Origin: Marinirhabdus sp963799365 | GTDB lineage: Bacteria; Bacteroidota; Bacteroidia; Flavobacteriales; Flavobacteriaceae | Assembly: GCA_963799365.1 (NCBI GenBank) | Contig: CAWCWV010000016.1 | Span: 186,001-250,000 of the forward strand | Length of the DNA stretch: 64,000 nucleotides | Direction: 5' to 3' | In this document: in pieces, positions 36,241 to 45,900 of the stretch | How positions within the stretch are numbered: position 1 is the first letter of the stretch | How the letters are laid out: every line of letters begins with the position of its first letter | Notes under the pieces: generated by a model | Database searches by the model: none | Seen by the model: only the letters and a program-made list of their open reading frames with translations | What the model was told of the DNA's origin: nothing | Translations under genes and position numbers: made by a program

Positions 36241-37242
36241 ATGAATACAATTTTGAAAAGCACGTTTGCACTTTTTTCCCTCATACTGTTGGTTTCTTGT
36301 GGAAGCTCAAAAGAAATCTACACAGGCAAAACTACTTGTGTAGAAAAAGACATCGCAGCAGAGTTCCCCTTTGAATCTCAATATATTGAATTGGGGGAAC
36401 ATAAAGTTCACTATGTAGAGTCTGGAGAAGGCGACCCAGTAATACTACTTCACGGTTTACCGTCTTGGTCTTATTTATGGCGTAACGTTATACCAGAGAT
36501 AGACGATAACAAAAAAGTGATTGCCATTGATTTTTTGGGCTTTGGTAAATCCAGTTTCCCAGAGGACAGAGACGTGTCTGTTGAGGTACAGTATAAAATG
36601 TTAACCGATTTTATAGCGGCAAAAAACCTTAAGAACGTGACGCTTTTCGTTCAAGATATCGGCTCTATCGCTGGAATGCTGTATACTATTCGTGAACCAG
36701 AAAATGTTAAGGGAATCGCCCTATTCGAATCCCCATTTATGCCTGCTGGCGAGTTTTATGATCAGTTTCCTTTCACGATGAAAGCATTTACTTGGTTTAT
36801 CAGTAGAAGACAACGTGCTGAACGATGGATGGTTAAAAAGAACTTTTCAGGGACTAACATAGCCGTGAATTTTTTCACAGGTCGCCACCTTTCAAAGGAA
36901 ATCAAGGAAAACTATAAAAAGCCCTGGGATGATAAAGAAAGACGCTGGGCGATTATCAATGGTCCAGATCCAGGTTCCTTGTATTCTACAAAAGGTAAAG
37001 GCGATAGCGAGTTTGAAAACTTGGTCAATACAATGGCAGCAGGAATGAAGGAGACCGATGTACCTATTCTTTTCTATTATGCAAAAAAAGGGCTTGTAAA
37101 CCAAAAAGAATCTGTTCTGTATGCTCGGGAAAATTTTAAAAACTACACTGAGGTCTATTTAGGAAGAGGGAAGCACTTTTTAACTGAAAGCCATCCAAAG
37201 CAAATGGGAGCGGAATTTAACCTGTGGTACAACAAACTCTAA
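36241..37242 (+). CDS. Haloalkane-dehalogenase-like alpha/beta hydrolase lipoprotein
   Basis: 333 residues with a lipoprotein signal (MNTILKSTFALFSLILLVSC). The fold resembles haloalkane dehalogenases: HGLPSWSYLWRNVIPEI (oxyanion/halide region), nucleophile Asp in LFVQDIGSIAGM, cap domain, and final GRGKHFLTESHPKQ with the catalytic His. The usual VHDWG nucleophile motif is changed to VQDIG, so substrate and activity may differ. Being exported and lipid-anchored is unusual for this family. Confidence 0.85.
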   Translation: MNTILKSTFALFSLILLVSCGSSKEIYTGKTTCVEKDIAAEFPFESQYIELGEHKVHYVESGEGDPVILLHGLPSWSYLWRNVIPEIDDNKKVIAIDFLGFGKSSFPEDRDVSVEVQYKMLTDFIAAKNLKNVTLFVQDIGSIAGMLYTIREPENVKGIALFESPFMPAGEFYDQFPFTMKAFTWFISRRQRAERWMVKKNFSGTNIAVNFFTGRHLSKEIKENYKKPWDDKERRWAIINGPDPGSLYSTKGKGDSEFENLVNTMAAGMKETDVPILFYYAKKGLVNQKESVLYARENFKNYTEVYLGRGKHFLTESHPKQMGAEFNLWYNKL

Positions 37243-37245
37243 CTA

Positions 37246-37653
37246 ATGAAAAAGATATTGATTTGGGCATCTAAAATCTTCTTGGGGTTGATGGCTCTGC
37301 TGCTTCTTGCAACTTGGGGACGTTGGTTTGTGGACACACCTGCACTTCTTGAGCAATATGAACTGCAAGCCTTAAGTACCATCGCCCTAAACGCCTTAAA
37401 AACAAGTATGGGCGGTGCCATACTTATAATAGCTGTTTTTATCGTGTTGTATCTCATTAAAGGAAAAAAATGGCTGTACCCTATTGCCATCTCATCAGGA
37501 GCATTATTAGTTTCAAGGTTGATAAGTGTATTTCAAGACGGCCATACAACAATGATTTGGGTAGGTGTCATTTTTGAAATTTTAATTATTCTGGCTGCCA
37601 TATATCTACATTCTAATTCTGAAAATCAAAAAGTAAAAACCACGAACAAATGA
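37246..37653 (+). CDS. Small membrane protein, DUF4345-like
   Basis: 135 residues with four hydrophobic helices (about 7-24, 52-70, 78-96, 100-118). The middle part (NALKTSMGGAILIIAVFIV, FQDGHTTMIW) recalls DUF4345 proteins such as the one at 40323. Function unknown. Its stop overlaps the start of the next gene (ATGA). Confidence 0.7.
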   Translation: MKKILIWASKIFLGLMALLLLATWGRWFVDTPALLEQYELQALSTIALNALKTSMGGAILIIAVFIVLYLIKGKKWLYPIAISSGALLVSRLISVFQDGHTTMIWVGVIFEILIILAAIYLHSNSENQKVKTTNK

Positions 37654-38111
37654 AAAAAATACTGCCATTCATTGCAATCATCGCTACAGGCGCTTTTGTT
37701 GGTAATATGATCAACATTGGGCTCAGTTATGCGGTACACTGGCAATCGCTGGAACCCATAGAATTTATGAAAACTTTTGCTATAGATTTTCCTTTATTAT
37801 TGGGTCCTACAGCAGCCACATTATTGCCTGCATTTATATCGAGTTTGGTTTTGGTTTTCTTGAATAAGAGGAATACGCTTTCGCGAAAGCTGTGGCTCTA
37901 CACGTTTTTAAGCTTATTGGCAACTATCATTATTACCGCGAGCTATCACCTACCTATGAATTTAAAATTTATGGAACAGGCATTTACCGCAGATGAAGCG
38001 ACAGCTCAACTATCGGGCTGGATTTTGTTTCATTGGGTACGTATAGGCATTGCGATAGTCGCAGGTGTTTTTGGTATTATGGCATTGAAAAAGTCGAGCA
38101 TTCGTTTCTAA
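37650..38111 (+). CDS. Small membrane protein, DUF1772-like
   Basis: 153 residues, four hydrophobic helices. SYHLPMNLKFMEQAF and GWILFHWVRIGIAIVAG resemble the N...W...R pattern of DUF1772 (anthrone-oxygenase-like) membrane proteins; the match is by eye. The coding sequence includes the palindrome GCTTTCGCGAAAGC at 37877. Overlaps the preceding gene by 4 nt. Confidence 0.65.
   Translation: MKKILPFIAIIATGAFVGNMINIGLSYAVHWQSLEPIEFMKTFAIDFPLLLGPTAATLLPAFISSLVLVFLNKRNTLSRKLWLYTFLSLLATIIITASYHLPMNLKFMEQAFTADEATAQLSGWILFHWVRIGIAIVAGVFGIMALKKSSIRF
37877..37890. repeat. Palindrome GCTTTCGCGAAAGC inside a coding region
   Basis: Perfect 14-bp palindrome. Near copies: 36120-36131 (partial), 40186-40199 (one mismatch) and 7413-7426 (one mismatch), the last outside the island. 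Confidence 0.5.
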
Positions 38112-38119
38112 TTGATGCT

Positions 38120-38512
38120 ATGTCTAAAAATAAAAAATCATTTTTATATCCTCTTAAAATAGACAAGACAAGGAATGAGATAAGGAATGCTTTAATGATA
38201 GTAAGTAACGCCCTAAAAGGCCTGAAAATAGACTACAGAATAAGTGATGATAATATTGAAAATAGAGTAACATACCACCTATTGATTCCGTTAACCATAA
38301 TTCCTAATATAAGACTTACAGAAGTTGAGTTTATGTTAGTAGATACAGAAAGGAAATCACAAACGGTTTTGTTGGTGAAATTTAGATATGAATTAAAATC
38401 AACTGCCATTTTTAAAAGATTACATTTCTATATTATTGACAATCAATATCTAAAGGCAATTTTGATAAGACATTTGTATCGATTTAAAAAGGATGTCACT
38501 AAGTGGTTGTAA
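38120..38512 (+). CDS. Hypothetical protein
   Basis: 130 residues from ATG 38120; the frame is open upstream inside the preceding gene but that part looks like read-through. It starts SKNKKSFLYPLKIDKTRNEI and has a mixed alpha/beta pattern (VTYHLLIPLTIIPNI, KSQTVLLVKFRYEL) with a basic C-terminus. I recognise no family. It lies 32 nt before the sigma factor gene and could be a partner of it; that is only positional. Confidence 0.65.
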   Translation: MSKNKKSFLYPLKIDKTRNEIRNALMIVSNALKGLKIDYRISDDNIENRVTYHLLIPLTIIPNIRLTEVEFMLVDTERKSQTVLLVKFRYELKSTAIFKRLHFYIIDNQYLKAILIRHLYRFKKDVTKWL

Positions 38513-38544
38513 TTGATTAAATTATAGAACAAAATAAAAAAGTT

Positions 38545-39420
38545 ATGAACCCATTTTCCAAAACATATACTGAAGACACTACCGATGAAATTTTAATCCG
38601 TCAGGTGGTGGAAGGCGATAAAAAAGCCTTGAGTGACTTACTCAAATCCCACCAAGCATTCGTGTACAACGTGGCGTGGAAGATGACTGGCAACCCCATA
38701 GATGCCGAAGATTTGAGCCAAGAGGCATTTATTAAAATTATCACCAACCTTTCTAAATTCAAATTTCAAAGTTCTTTTCGTACCTGGGCATATCGCATCG
38801 TTGTCAATCACTTCTTGAATGATAAGAAAAAAGCACAGAAGATGTTTGCTAATAATTTTGAAGAATTAGGAATGCAGCTGGATGCAGCACCTGATGTTGA
38901 AATGACCCCTTTGGAAAAAGAAGAAAAAAAGGAGTTGACTAAAGAAGTGCGCTTACAATGCCTTTCTGGTATGGTGTTGTGCCTGACTAAAGAGCAACGC
39001 ATCGTTTATATTATTGGCGATATTTTTGGTGGCGACCACAACATAGGTGCAGAAATTTTGGATATTTCAAAAGCTAATTTCAGAATGAAACTGGCTAAAG
39101 CCCGTAAAGACCTCTACAACTTTATGGACAACAAATGTGGTTTAGTTGACCAAGCAAATCCTTGTCGTTGTCACAAAAAAGTAAAAGCTGCTGTGGATGG
39201 AAAAATGATAGACGCCAAAAATTTACTGCACAACAAGAAGGAATATGCAACTTTTCAATCGTACATAGGCGAAGACGCTGATTTCTTAACGGGCGATGCC
39301 GAAATGAAATACGCAAGATTACAACAGGATTTGACTTTCAAAAAAGACTTTGACAAAAAAAATTTCATTGAAGACATTCTGGATGATGTTAACTGGAAAT
39401 CAAAACTCAACCTAAATTAA
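38545..39420 (+). CDS. ECF-like sigma-70 factor with Cys-containing C-terminal extension
   Basis: 291 residues. Region 2: AFVYNVAWKMTGNPIDAEDL, SQEAFIKIITNLSKFKF, FRTWAYRIVVNHFLNDKKK. Region 4: LTKEQRIVYIIGDIFGGDHN, then AEILDISKANFRMKLAKARK. After region 4 there are about 100 further residues with NPCRCHKKVKAAVDG, a Cys/His cluster that could bind zinc or sense redox state. No anti-sigma gene is obvious nearby; the extension may itself control activity. Its -10 preference is unknown, but GTCTAA-type -10 boxes are common for ECF factors and match the island motif. Confidence 0.88.
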   Translation: MNPFSKTYTEDTTDEILIRQVVEGDKKALSDLLKSHQAFVYNVAWKMTGNPIDAEDLSQEAFIKIITNLSKFKFQSSFRTWAYRIVVNHFLNDKKKAQKMFANNFEELGMQLDAAPDVEMTPLEKEEKKELTKEVRLQCLSGMVLCLTKEQRIVYIIGDIFGGDHNIGAEILDISKANFRMKLAKARKDLYNFMDNKCGLVDQANPCRCHKKVKAAVDGKMIDAKNLLHNKKEYATFQSYIGEDADFLTGDAEMKYARLQQDLTFKKDFDKKNFIEDILDDVNWKSKLNLN

Positions 39421-39432
39421 TCTGAAAGAGCT

Positions 39433-40311
39433 ATGTCAACTGTAGATTTCAGAAGTTTAAGAACCCTAATTGTACTATTAATTGCCGCTACATCCTTGTC
39501 GTCTTGTACCGTATTGCAGTACCGAGCATCAGATAACAAAATTATAACTCAGTATGAGGAAAAAGGTATTGAAACGGAATTTGCATATTTTAAAATAGAC
39601 AGTCTGGACAGAACGCTGCGTATGCAGAAAGTGGAGCGAGAAGGCAATACAAAAAACATTGTTTTTATTCACGGTTCACCAAGTTCTTCTCTTGCGTGGA
39701 TGGATTTTTTGCCAGACACTACTTTGATTAAAAATGCCAACCTTTATGCTGTGGATAGACCTGGATATGGCTATTCAGATTTTGGTGATGAAATGCCGTC
39801 CATAAAACTACAATCTCTACTCATCAGTGAATTTTTAAAGGATTTAGACTTAAAAAATATCATACTCGTGGGCTCGTCTTATGGTGGTCCCATCGCTGCA
39901 CGTATAGCTTTCCTAAACGACAACATTGATGGCGTAATTATGATTTCGGCAGCCATCGACCCTACTATTGAAAAAGACATCTGGGCATCGCGCTTAACCC
40001 AATGGTGGCTAACACGCTGGATGGTACCTACAGGGTATCGTGTAGCAGGCGATGAGAAAAAAGTACACGCTGAACAGCTTAAAACCTTAGAACAAGATTG
40101 GGCTCAAGTGACTATTCCTATTATTCACTTGCACGGTGATGCAGATGATATTGTTCCTGTAGAAAATTTAAAATATACAGATAGCGCTTTCTCGAAAGCA
40201 GAAACTAAAATATTCCCTGGTGTTGGTCATGAACTCGCTTGGCGCAATCCAAGAATCATGAAAGATGAAATAATTTCATTTCTAAATACTATCTATAATT
40301 CTGATCAGTAA
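39433..40311 (+). CDS. Alpha/beta hydrolase lipoprotein
   Basis: 292 residues with a lipoprotein signal (LIVLLIAATSLSSC). Hydrolase features: FIHGSPSSSLAWMDFL, nucleophile Ser in LVGSSYGGPIAA, Asp in HLHGDADDIVP and final His in GVGHELAW. Substrate unknown. A second exported hydrolase in the same operon as the one at 36241. Confidence 0.87.
   Translation: MSTVDFRSLRTLIVLLIAATSLSSCTVLQYRASDNKIITQYEEKGIETEFAYFKIDSLDRTLRMQKVEREGNTKNIVFIHGSPSSSLAWMDFLPDTTLIKNANLYAVDRPGYGYSDFGDEMPSIKLQSLLISEFLKDLDLKNIILVGSSYGGPIAARIAFLNDNIDGVIMISAAIDPTIEKDIWASRLTQWWLTRWMVPTGYRVAGDEKKVHAEQLKTLEQDWAQVTIPIIHLHGDADDIVPVENLKYTDSAFSKAETKIFPGVGHELAWRNPRIMKDEIISFLNTIYNSDQ
40186..40199. repeat. Near copy of palindrome, GCTTTCTCGAAAGC
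   Basis: One base differs from GCTTTCGCGAAAGC; it lies in the coding region of the hydrolase at 39433. Confidence 0.35.
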
Positions 40312-40322
40312 AAATAAAATCC

Positions 40323-40673
40323 ATGAGCCAGATTATCATACAAGTATTTTTATGTTTATACGGCATAATAGCTTTAATAACTGGTGTTCTCGGTATTACC
40401 ACTAAATACGATTCTGAAGTTGATATAATGACCGATAATAATCACAGGTTCGTCTCATCCATTTGGGCAGCTACATCTATAGGTTTTTTTTATTGTGTAT
40501 TCCATCTTGGTGAAACTAGTCTTTTTCGTTTTTTAATGTTAACTCTCGTCATTGGTGGATTGGTAAGGACAGCGTGTGCATTTTTGTATAAATTAACACC
40601 AAAAATCTTATTTGGAATTTTCTTAGAAATCGTACCACCACCAATTCTCTGGTACTTGCATTATAATATTTAA
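40323..40673 (+). CDS. DUF4345 membrane protein
   Basis: 116 residues with four hydrophobic helices: QVFLCLYGIIALITGVLGI, then NNHRFVSSIWAATSIGFFY, and a final EIVPPPILWYLHY. The N-x-R-F-x-S-x-W pattern is typical of DUF4345. Function unknown. Confidence 0.75.
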   Translation: MSQIIIQVFLCLYGIIALITGVLGITTKYDSEVDIMTDNNHRFVSSIWAATSIGFFYCVFHLGETSLFRFLMLTLVIGGLVRTACAFLYKLTPKILFGIFLEIVPPPILWYLHYNI

Positions 40674-40718
40674 CCAAAAACAACAACCGATTATAAAAAA
40701 CTTGTATAATTTTTCAAG

Positions 40719-40755
40719 AATCAAGGGATTTTCCTTTGATTAGCCTCTTTTTTTT
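40719..40755 (+). terminator. Terminator hairpin after the DUF4345 gene
   Basis: AATCAAGGGA (40719-40728) pairs with TCCTTTGATT (40732-40741) with one wobble, followed by a T-run (about 40748-40755). It ends the sigma-factor operon before motif copy D. Confidence 0.65.
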
Positions 40756-40762
40756 ACTCAAA

Positions 40763-40794
40763 GTCTTTGCACTTCCTATTTCTTGCTGTCTAAA
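40763..40794 (+). promoter_or_regulatory. Island bipartite motif, copy D
   Basis: GTCTTTGCACTTC, 11 nt, TGTCTAAA, ending 23 nt before the ATG at 40818. Confidence 0.6.
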
Positions 40795-40817
40795 GAATAT
40801 AACCATTGGATATATCT

Positions 40818-41522
40818 ATGTTAGCAGGTCATTTTTCAACAGCTCTTATAGCACATCAAAAATACCCAAAGGGCACGCTTCTCTTTTTTCTTGTTGTTTC
40901 CCAGATTCAAGATTTGGCGTGGCTTATTTTTCACTATTTAGGTTTAGAACCTACGGTTCCAAGCAGTGTTATTGACGTAACACTTCAAGGTATTACGGTT
41001 GATATGTTGTATAGCCACGACTTGATACCCCAAGTAGGTTGGGCAGTACTCGTCTTTGGTACAGGTGCAATCATTTTTAAAAATTACAAGATTGGTTTGG
41101 CAGGTAGTTTATTGGTATTAGGACATTTTTTGATGGATTTTTTATCGGGCTATCCCCATCATATTTTTGGAGAGGATACCCACACAATTGGTTTAGCACT
41201 ATACAATTCAAATGTATATTTAGCCATAGCTATTGAGGCCGTTTTTTCTGCTCTTGCTTTATGGTATTTCTTTAAGAAAGAGAAGGAAAAAGGGACGGAA
41301 CGTACTTCAAAAAACAGAAGTTTTATAGTTGGTTTGTTCGTCTTTGGCGTGTGCTTTTTATTAATCATAGCTACGGTCTCGTTCAAGGAATGGTTCGGTT
41401 TTCCAGATTTAAACTTTGGATTTAACACCACTATTCCTACGCTTATATTGACCTATGTCGGGATGATATTCTATCTAAACCATTTTGTTTTAAAATCAAG
41501 TATTAAGAAATCAATCAAATAA
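40818..41522 (+). CDS. YdjM/DUF457-like membrane protein
   Basis: 234 residues from ATG 40818 (a TTG 12 nt earlier is also in frame). Six or seven hydrophobic segments with conserved polar residues at their ends: MLAGHFSTALIAHQKYP, VDMLYSHDLIPQVGW, LVLGHFLMDFLSGYPHH. The H...SHD...GHxxMD pattern is that of membrane metal-dependent hydrolases of the YdjM type. Enzyme activity is not shown. Confidence 0.7.
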   Translation: MLAGHFSTALIAHQKYPKGTLLFFLVVSQIQDLAWLIFHYLGLEPTVPSSVIDVTLQGITVDMLYSHDLIPQVGWAVLVFGTGAIIFKNYKIGLAGSLLVLGHFLMDFLSGYPHHIFGEDTHTIGLALYNSNVYLAIAIEAVFSALALWYFFKKEKEKGTERTSKNRSFIVGLFVFGVCFLLIIATVSFKEWFGFPDLNFGFNTTIPTLILTYVGMIFYLNHFVLKSSIKKSIK

Positions 41523-41532
41523 ATAATTTCAA

Positions 41533-42306
41533 ATGAAGAAATCAAAAAACACAGTACTCATTACTGGAGGAGGTTCAGGGATTGGACTAGCATTAGCTAA
41601 AAAATTTATTGAAAATGACAATACGGTCATTATTACTGGCAGAAACCTTACCAAGTTGATAAAGGTGCAGACAGAATTCCCCAAAATTCACATTATTCAA
41701 AGTGATGTCACGATTGAAAAAGATGTTCGAGAATTAGTTTCCCAAACAGAAAAGGACTTTGGTGGTATTGATATTTTGTTCAATAATGCCGGAATAATGA
41801 ATCTCTTGGATTCTGGAAACGAAAACAATGATTTAGATAAGCAAATGGATGAAATCGAAATAAATTTCAATTCCCCTGTTCGTATGCTACACTACTTCCT
41901 ACCCCAATTAAAAAAGAGTAAAAACGCCATCCTCATAAACACCTCTTCTGGCTTAGCCTACGTTGCGTTTGCACAAGCACCCGTTTATTCTGGTACAAAG
42001 GCAGCACTTCATTTCTGGACACAAGCCATAAGGCCACAATTGGCATTGCACAACATTAGGGTTGTTGAGCTATTACCACCTGTTGTAGATACTAAGTTGG
42101 CAGAAGATGCTGATTTATCAGATGATAAATTAAAACCGATGCCACCAGAGAAATTAGCCGACCTCTTTTGGAAAGATTTTACAAGCGGAAAAGAAGAAAT
42201 CACACCAGGACTATCAAAGCAATTAAAGTTAATGCAGCGTTTGGCGCCCAAATTCATTTTTAAACAACTCAATAAAGACGTCATTCCAAAACCTAAAACA
42301 ACATAA
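41533..42306 (+). CDS. SDR family oxidoreductase (DltE-like)
   Basis: 257 residues: TGGGSGIGLALAKKF, DVTIEKDVREL, NNAGIMN, active Ser in LINTSSGLAYV and YSGTKAALHFW as YxxxK. Related to DltE-like SDRs. It lies 10 nt after the preceding gene. Substrate unknown. Confidence 0.9.
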   Translation: MKKSKNTVLITGGGSGIGLALAKKFIENDNTVIITGRNLTKLIKVQTEFPKIHIIQSDVTIEKDVRELVSQTEKDFGGIDILFNNAGIMNLLDSGNENNDLDKQMDEIEINFNSPVRMLHYFLPQLKKSKNAILINTSSGLAYVAFAQAPVYSGTKAALHFWTQAIRPQLALHNIRVVELLPPVVDTKLAEDADLSDDKLKPMPPEKLADLFWKDFTSGKEEITPGLSKQLKLMQRLAPKFIFKQLNKDVIPKPKTT

Positions 42307-42308
42307 TT

Positions 42309-42815
42309 ATGGACAATTTTACAATTTTCAACTTACAGAACCTTTCAGCATTTCTACTATTTTACTTGGCATTTAGATGGTGGGTGCAACCACGTCTGAA
42401 CAAAATGACAATCTACGATGCCTTATTGCCAGTAGTATTCTACCACGGCATCCGTTTCCTTGGAATGACATTTATGGTCGATGGTCAATTTTACGAAGGC
42501 TTTCCTGAGGATGATGCGTTTATAATAGGTGTGGGCGACTATGTAGTGAGTGTATTAGCCATCATTACTGCTATTTCGCTTAAAGCGAAAAAGAAATTTG
42601 CCATACCCTTAACTTGGTTCACGATGATTGTTGGGTTAGTTGATTTGGTCAATGCGTTCCGTTTGGTAGGCGCTCAAGAATTCTGGCAATATGATATTGA
42701 GGGAATTTGGTACCTAATGTTGCTTACTGGGCCACCAGCAATTATTACCACCGTGTATGCCTTTTACAGGTTAATTAAACTGGACAAAATTGATAAGGTT
42801 TTAGCCCATAAGTAA
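42309..42815 (+). CDS. Hypothetical membrane protein
   Basis: 168 residues with five hydrophobic helices and a periplasmic-looking loop MVDGQFYEGFPEDDAF. No family recognised. It starts 2 nt after the SDR gene, so the three genes from 40818 form one operon. Confidence 0.7.
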   Translation: MDNFTIFNLQNLSAFLLFYLAFRWWVQPRLNKMTIYDALLPVVFYHGIRFLGMTFMVDGQFYEGFPEDDAFIIGVGDYVVSVLAIITAISLKAKKKFAIPLTWFTMIVGLVDLVNAFRLVGAQEFWQYDIEGIWYLMLLTGPPAIITTVYAFYRLIKLDKIDKVLAHK

Positions 42816-42985
42816 TCTCAATTATTGAACCCTAAAGGATTAATGCAAATACTCGTTTTTCAGACTTCCATCGCAACAAAAAAAGTCCGTTCGGACAGAA
42901 CGTATCATAGAGAATATTGAAGTTTTAGACTATGACTTTTAAGTCCTTAAAAAAAAAATGATATTAAATGTAGAAGATAAAAATT

Positions 42986-45900
42986 ATGAATAAATTCAAA
43001 GTGCTCTTCATATTTCAATTGATACTAGCGAGTTGCGCGACCAATAAACTTCAGGTAAGAGAATCTGAAAATGAAAAGAACGATATTTCAGAAAGCCAAA
43101 TAGACCATACCTTCTATCTTATTGGCGATGCTGGATATTTTTCAAAAGATTCAATCTTAAGTAATTTACAGTCGTTTCAAAATGAATTAAGCAAAGCCAA
43201 TAAAAATAGTACGGCAATTTTTTTGGGAAACAACATCTATTCTAGTGGTATGCCCAAGAAAGATGATAAGGGAAGACAGAAAGCTGAAAGTATATTGAAT
43301 AATCAAATTGCCACCCTGTCCAATTTTCAGGGAAAAACAATTTTTATTCCTGGTAATCACGACTGGTATAGTGATGGCGTTAAAGGTCTAAAAAGACAAG
43401 AAGACTATATTGAGGATAAAGTAGGAAAAAATACATTCCAACCCGAAAAAGGATGTCCCATTGAGACTGTTAAAATAGGCAATGACATTGTACTCATTAT
43501 CATAGACTCTGAATGGTATTTGACCAATTGGGACAATCACCCAACTATAAATGACAATTGCGACATAAAAACAAGAGCTCGCTTCTTTGAAGAAGTAGAA
43601 GATGAAATTAAAAAGGCGATTGGGAAAACGACCCTTATTGCGATACACCATCCCATGTTTTCAAATGGGCCACACGGTGGTTCGTATAGTTTCGCAAGTC
43701 ATTTAACACCACTGCCTCTAGTAGGTTCAGTAAAAAATCTTGTTAGGAAAACTGGTGGATTGTCGCTTACCGATATGCAAAACACGCATTATAATGAATT
43801 GAGAAAGCGATTGATTACTCTAGCGCAACAAAACAAAAAATCTATTTTTGTTTCAGGTCACGAGAACAGCCTTCAGTATATAGTTCAAGACAATATTCCC
43901 CAAATTATTTCCGGCTCTGGCTCAAAAACTACAGTAACAAAAAATAAACTTGGAGGTCTATTTTCATACGGAAGTCTGGGATTTGCTCGGTTAGATACTT
44001 ATAAAGATGGGAGTTCATCAGTTTCATTTATCTCTTCTGAAGAGAATCAAAAAGTTTTTGAAACAAGAGTGTTCGAAGCAGATAAAACCAACGAAACTTC
44101 TGCCTTTGATGAGAATTTCCCTACTTCGAAAAAGGCATCTATCTACACGAATGAAGAAACCATTGCTAGTAATGTTTATACCTTTTTATGGGGCGAGCGG
44201 TACAGAAAAGAGTACAGCACGAAAATCGAAGCACCGACAGTTAATTTAGATACACTTTATGGCGGTCTTAAGCCCGTTAAAAAAGGAGGTGGACATCAAT
44301 CTAAATCATTGCGATTAGAAGATGCTAACGGAAATCAATACGTAATGCGCGCTTTGAGAAAACAAGCCATACAATACCTTCAAACAACTATTTTTAAAGA
44401 CCAATATATAGACGGTCAATTTGAAAATACCGCAACGGAAGGATTAATACTTGATGTTTTTACGGGTTCTCACCCTTACGCGCCCTTTGTAATTGGGGAT
44501 TTAGCAGATGCAATTGGCGTCTATCATACAAATCCCAAATTATTCTACATACCAAAGCAAAATGCGTTAGAGCAATACAATTCAGAATTTGGCGATGAAC
44601 TCTATATGATTGAAGAACATACATCAGAAGGACATAATGAAAAAGCCAGCTTTGGTTTTTCGAATAAGCTAGTTAGCACGAATGATCTTTTTGAAAAAAT
44701 AGAAAAAGATGAATCGATACGTATTGATGAAGCAGCATACATCAAAGCCAGATTGTTCGATATGTTAATTGGAGATTGGGATAGACATCAAGACCAATGG
44801 CGTTGGATTGAATTTAAAGAGAATGGAGAAACCATCTATAGACCTATGCCACGAGATAGAGACCAGGCATTTTCAAAAATGTCTGATGGGTTTGTCCTTT
44901 CTACAGCCGTTGCCCTTATTCCAACAGCGAGATTATTAAGACAATATAGAGGAGATTTAAAGGATGTAAAAGGCTTCAATATAGAACCATACCCTTTGGA
45001 TATGGCATTTATAAAAAATGCTACAAAAGCAGATTGGGACGACCAAGTTGCTATTATTCAAAATGGAATAACCGAATCGGTTATTGAAAAGGCATTCTTA
45101 AATATTCCCGCAGAAGTAAGGAATGAAAACGTAGAAAATATTAAAACGATTTTACAAGAGCGGTTAAAAAATCTGACTCAAATTTCGGACAGGTATTTTA
45201 AATTCGTCAACAAATTTGGTGTCATAACAGGAACCAATAAAGATGATGTATTCATCGTAACTGCAAACGACGATGGTAGCGTTCTGGTGGAAGCCTTTCG
45301 TAAAAAAGATAGAGGATTAACAGATAAATTTCATAGTAAAACCTACGACCCTAAATTGACCAAAGAACTTTGGATTTATGGTTTAGATGACCAAGATTCA
45401 TTCGTTATAAAAGGAAAAAGCAAAAGCATTAAAATTAGGTTGATTGGCGGACAGAATAATGACGATTATACTACTGATTATGGAAAAAACATCGTTATCT
45501 ATGATTATAAATCCAAGAAAAATTCGGTCGAAAATGCAAAAAAAGCAAAGATAAAATTGACCGACGACTACCAAACCAATGTGTACGATTATAAAAAGCT
45601 GAAGACCAATACCAATCAATTGATACCCACATTGGGCGCAAATCCTGATGATGGTTTTAAATTGGGAGTTTCTAATACATTTACCGCTTATGGGTTTGAA
45701 CGAAATCCGTTTACCTCAAAACATACCGTAAAAGCCGAATACTTTTTCGCTACGGAAGGATTTGATTTCGGTTACGCCGGCGAATTTTCTAACGTTATTA
45801 AAAAATGGAACCTACATATTGACGCAAGAATAACAAGTGATAATTTTACCCAGAACTTTTTTGGATTCGGTAATTCAACCCCAAATTTTGAAAGTGACAA

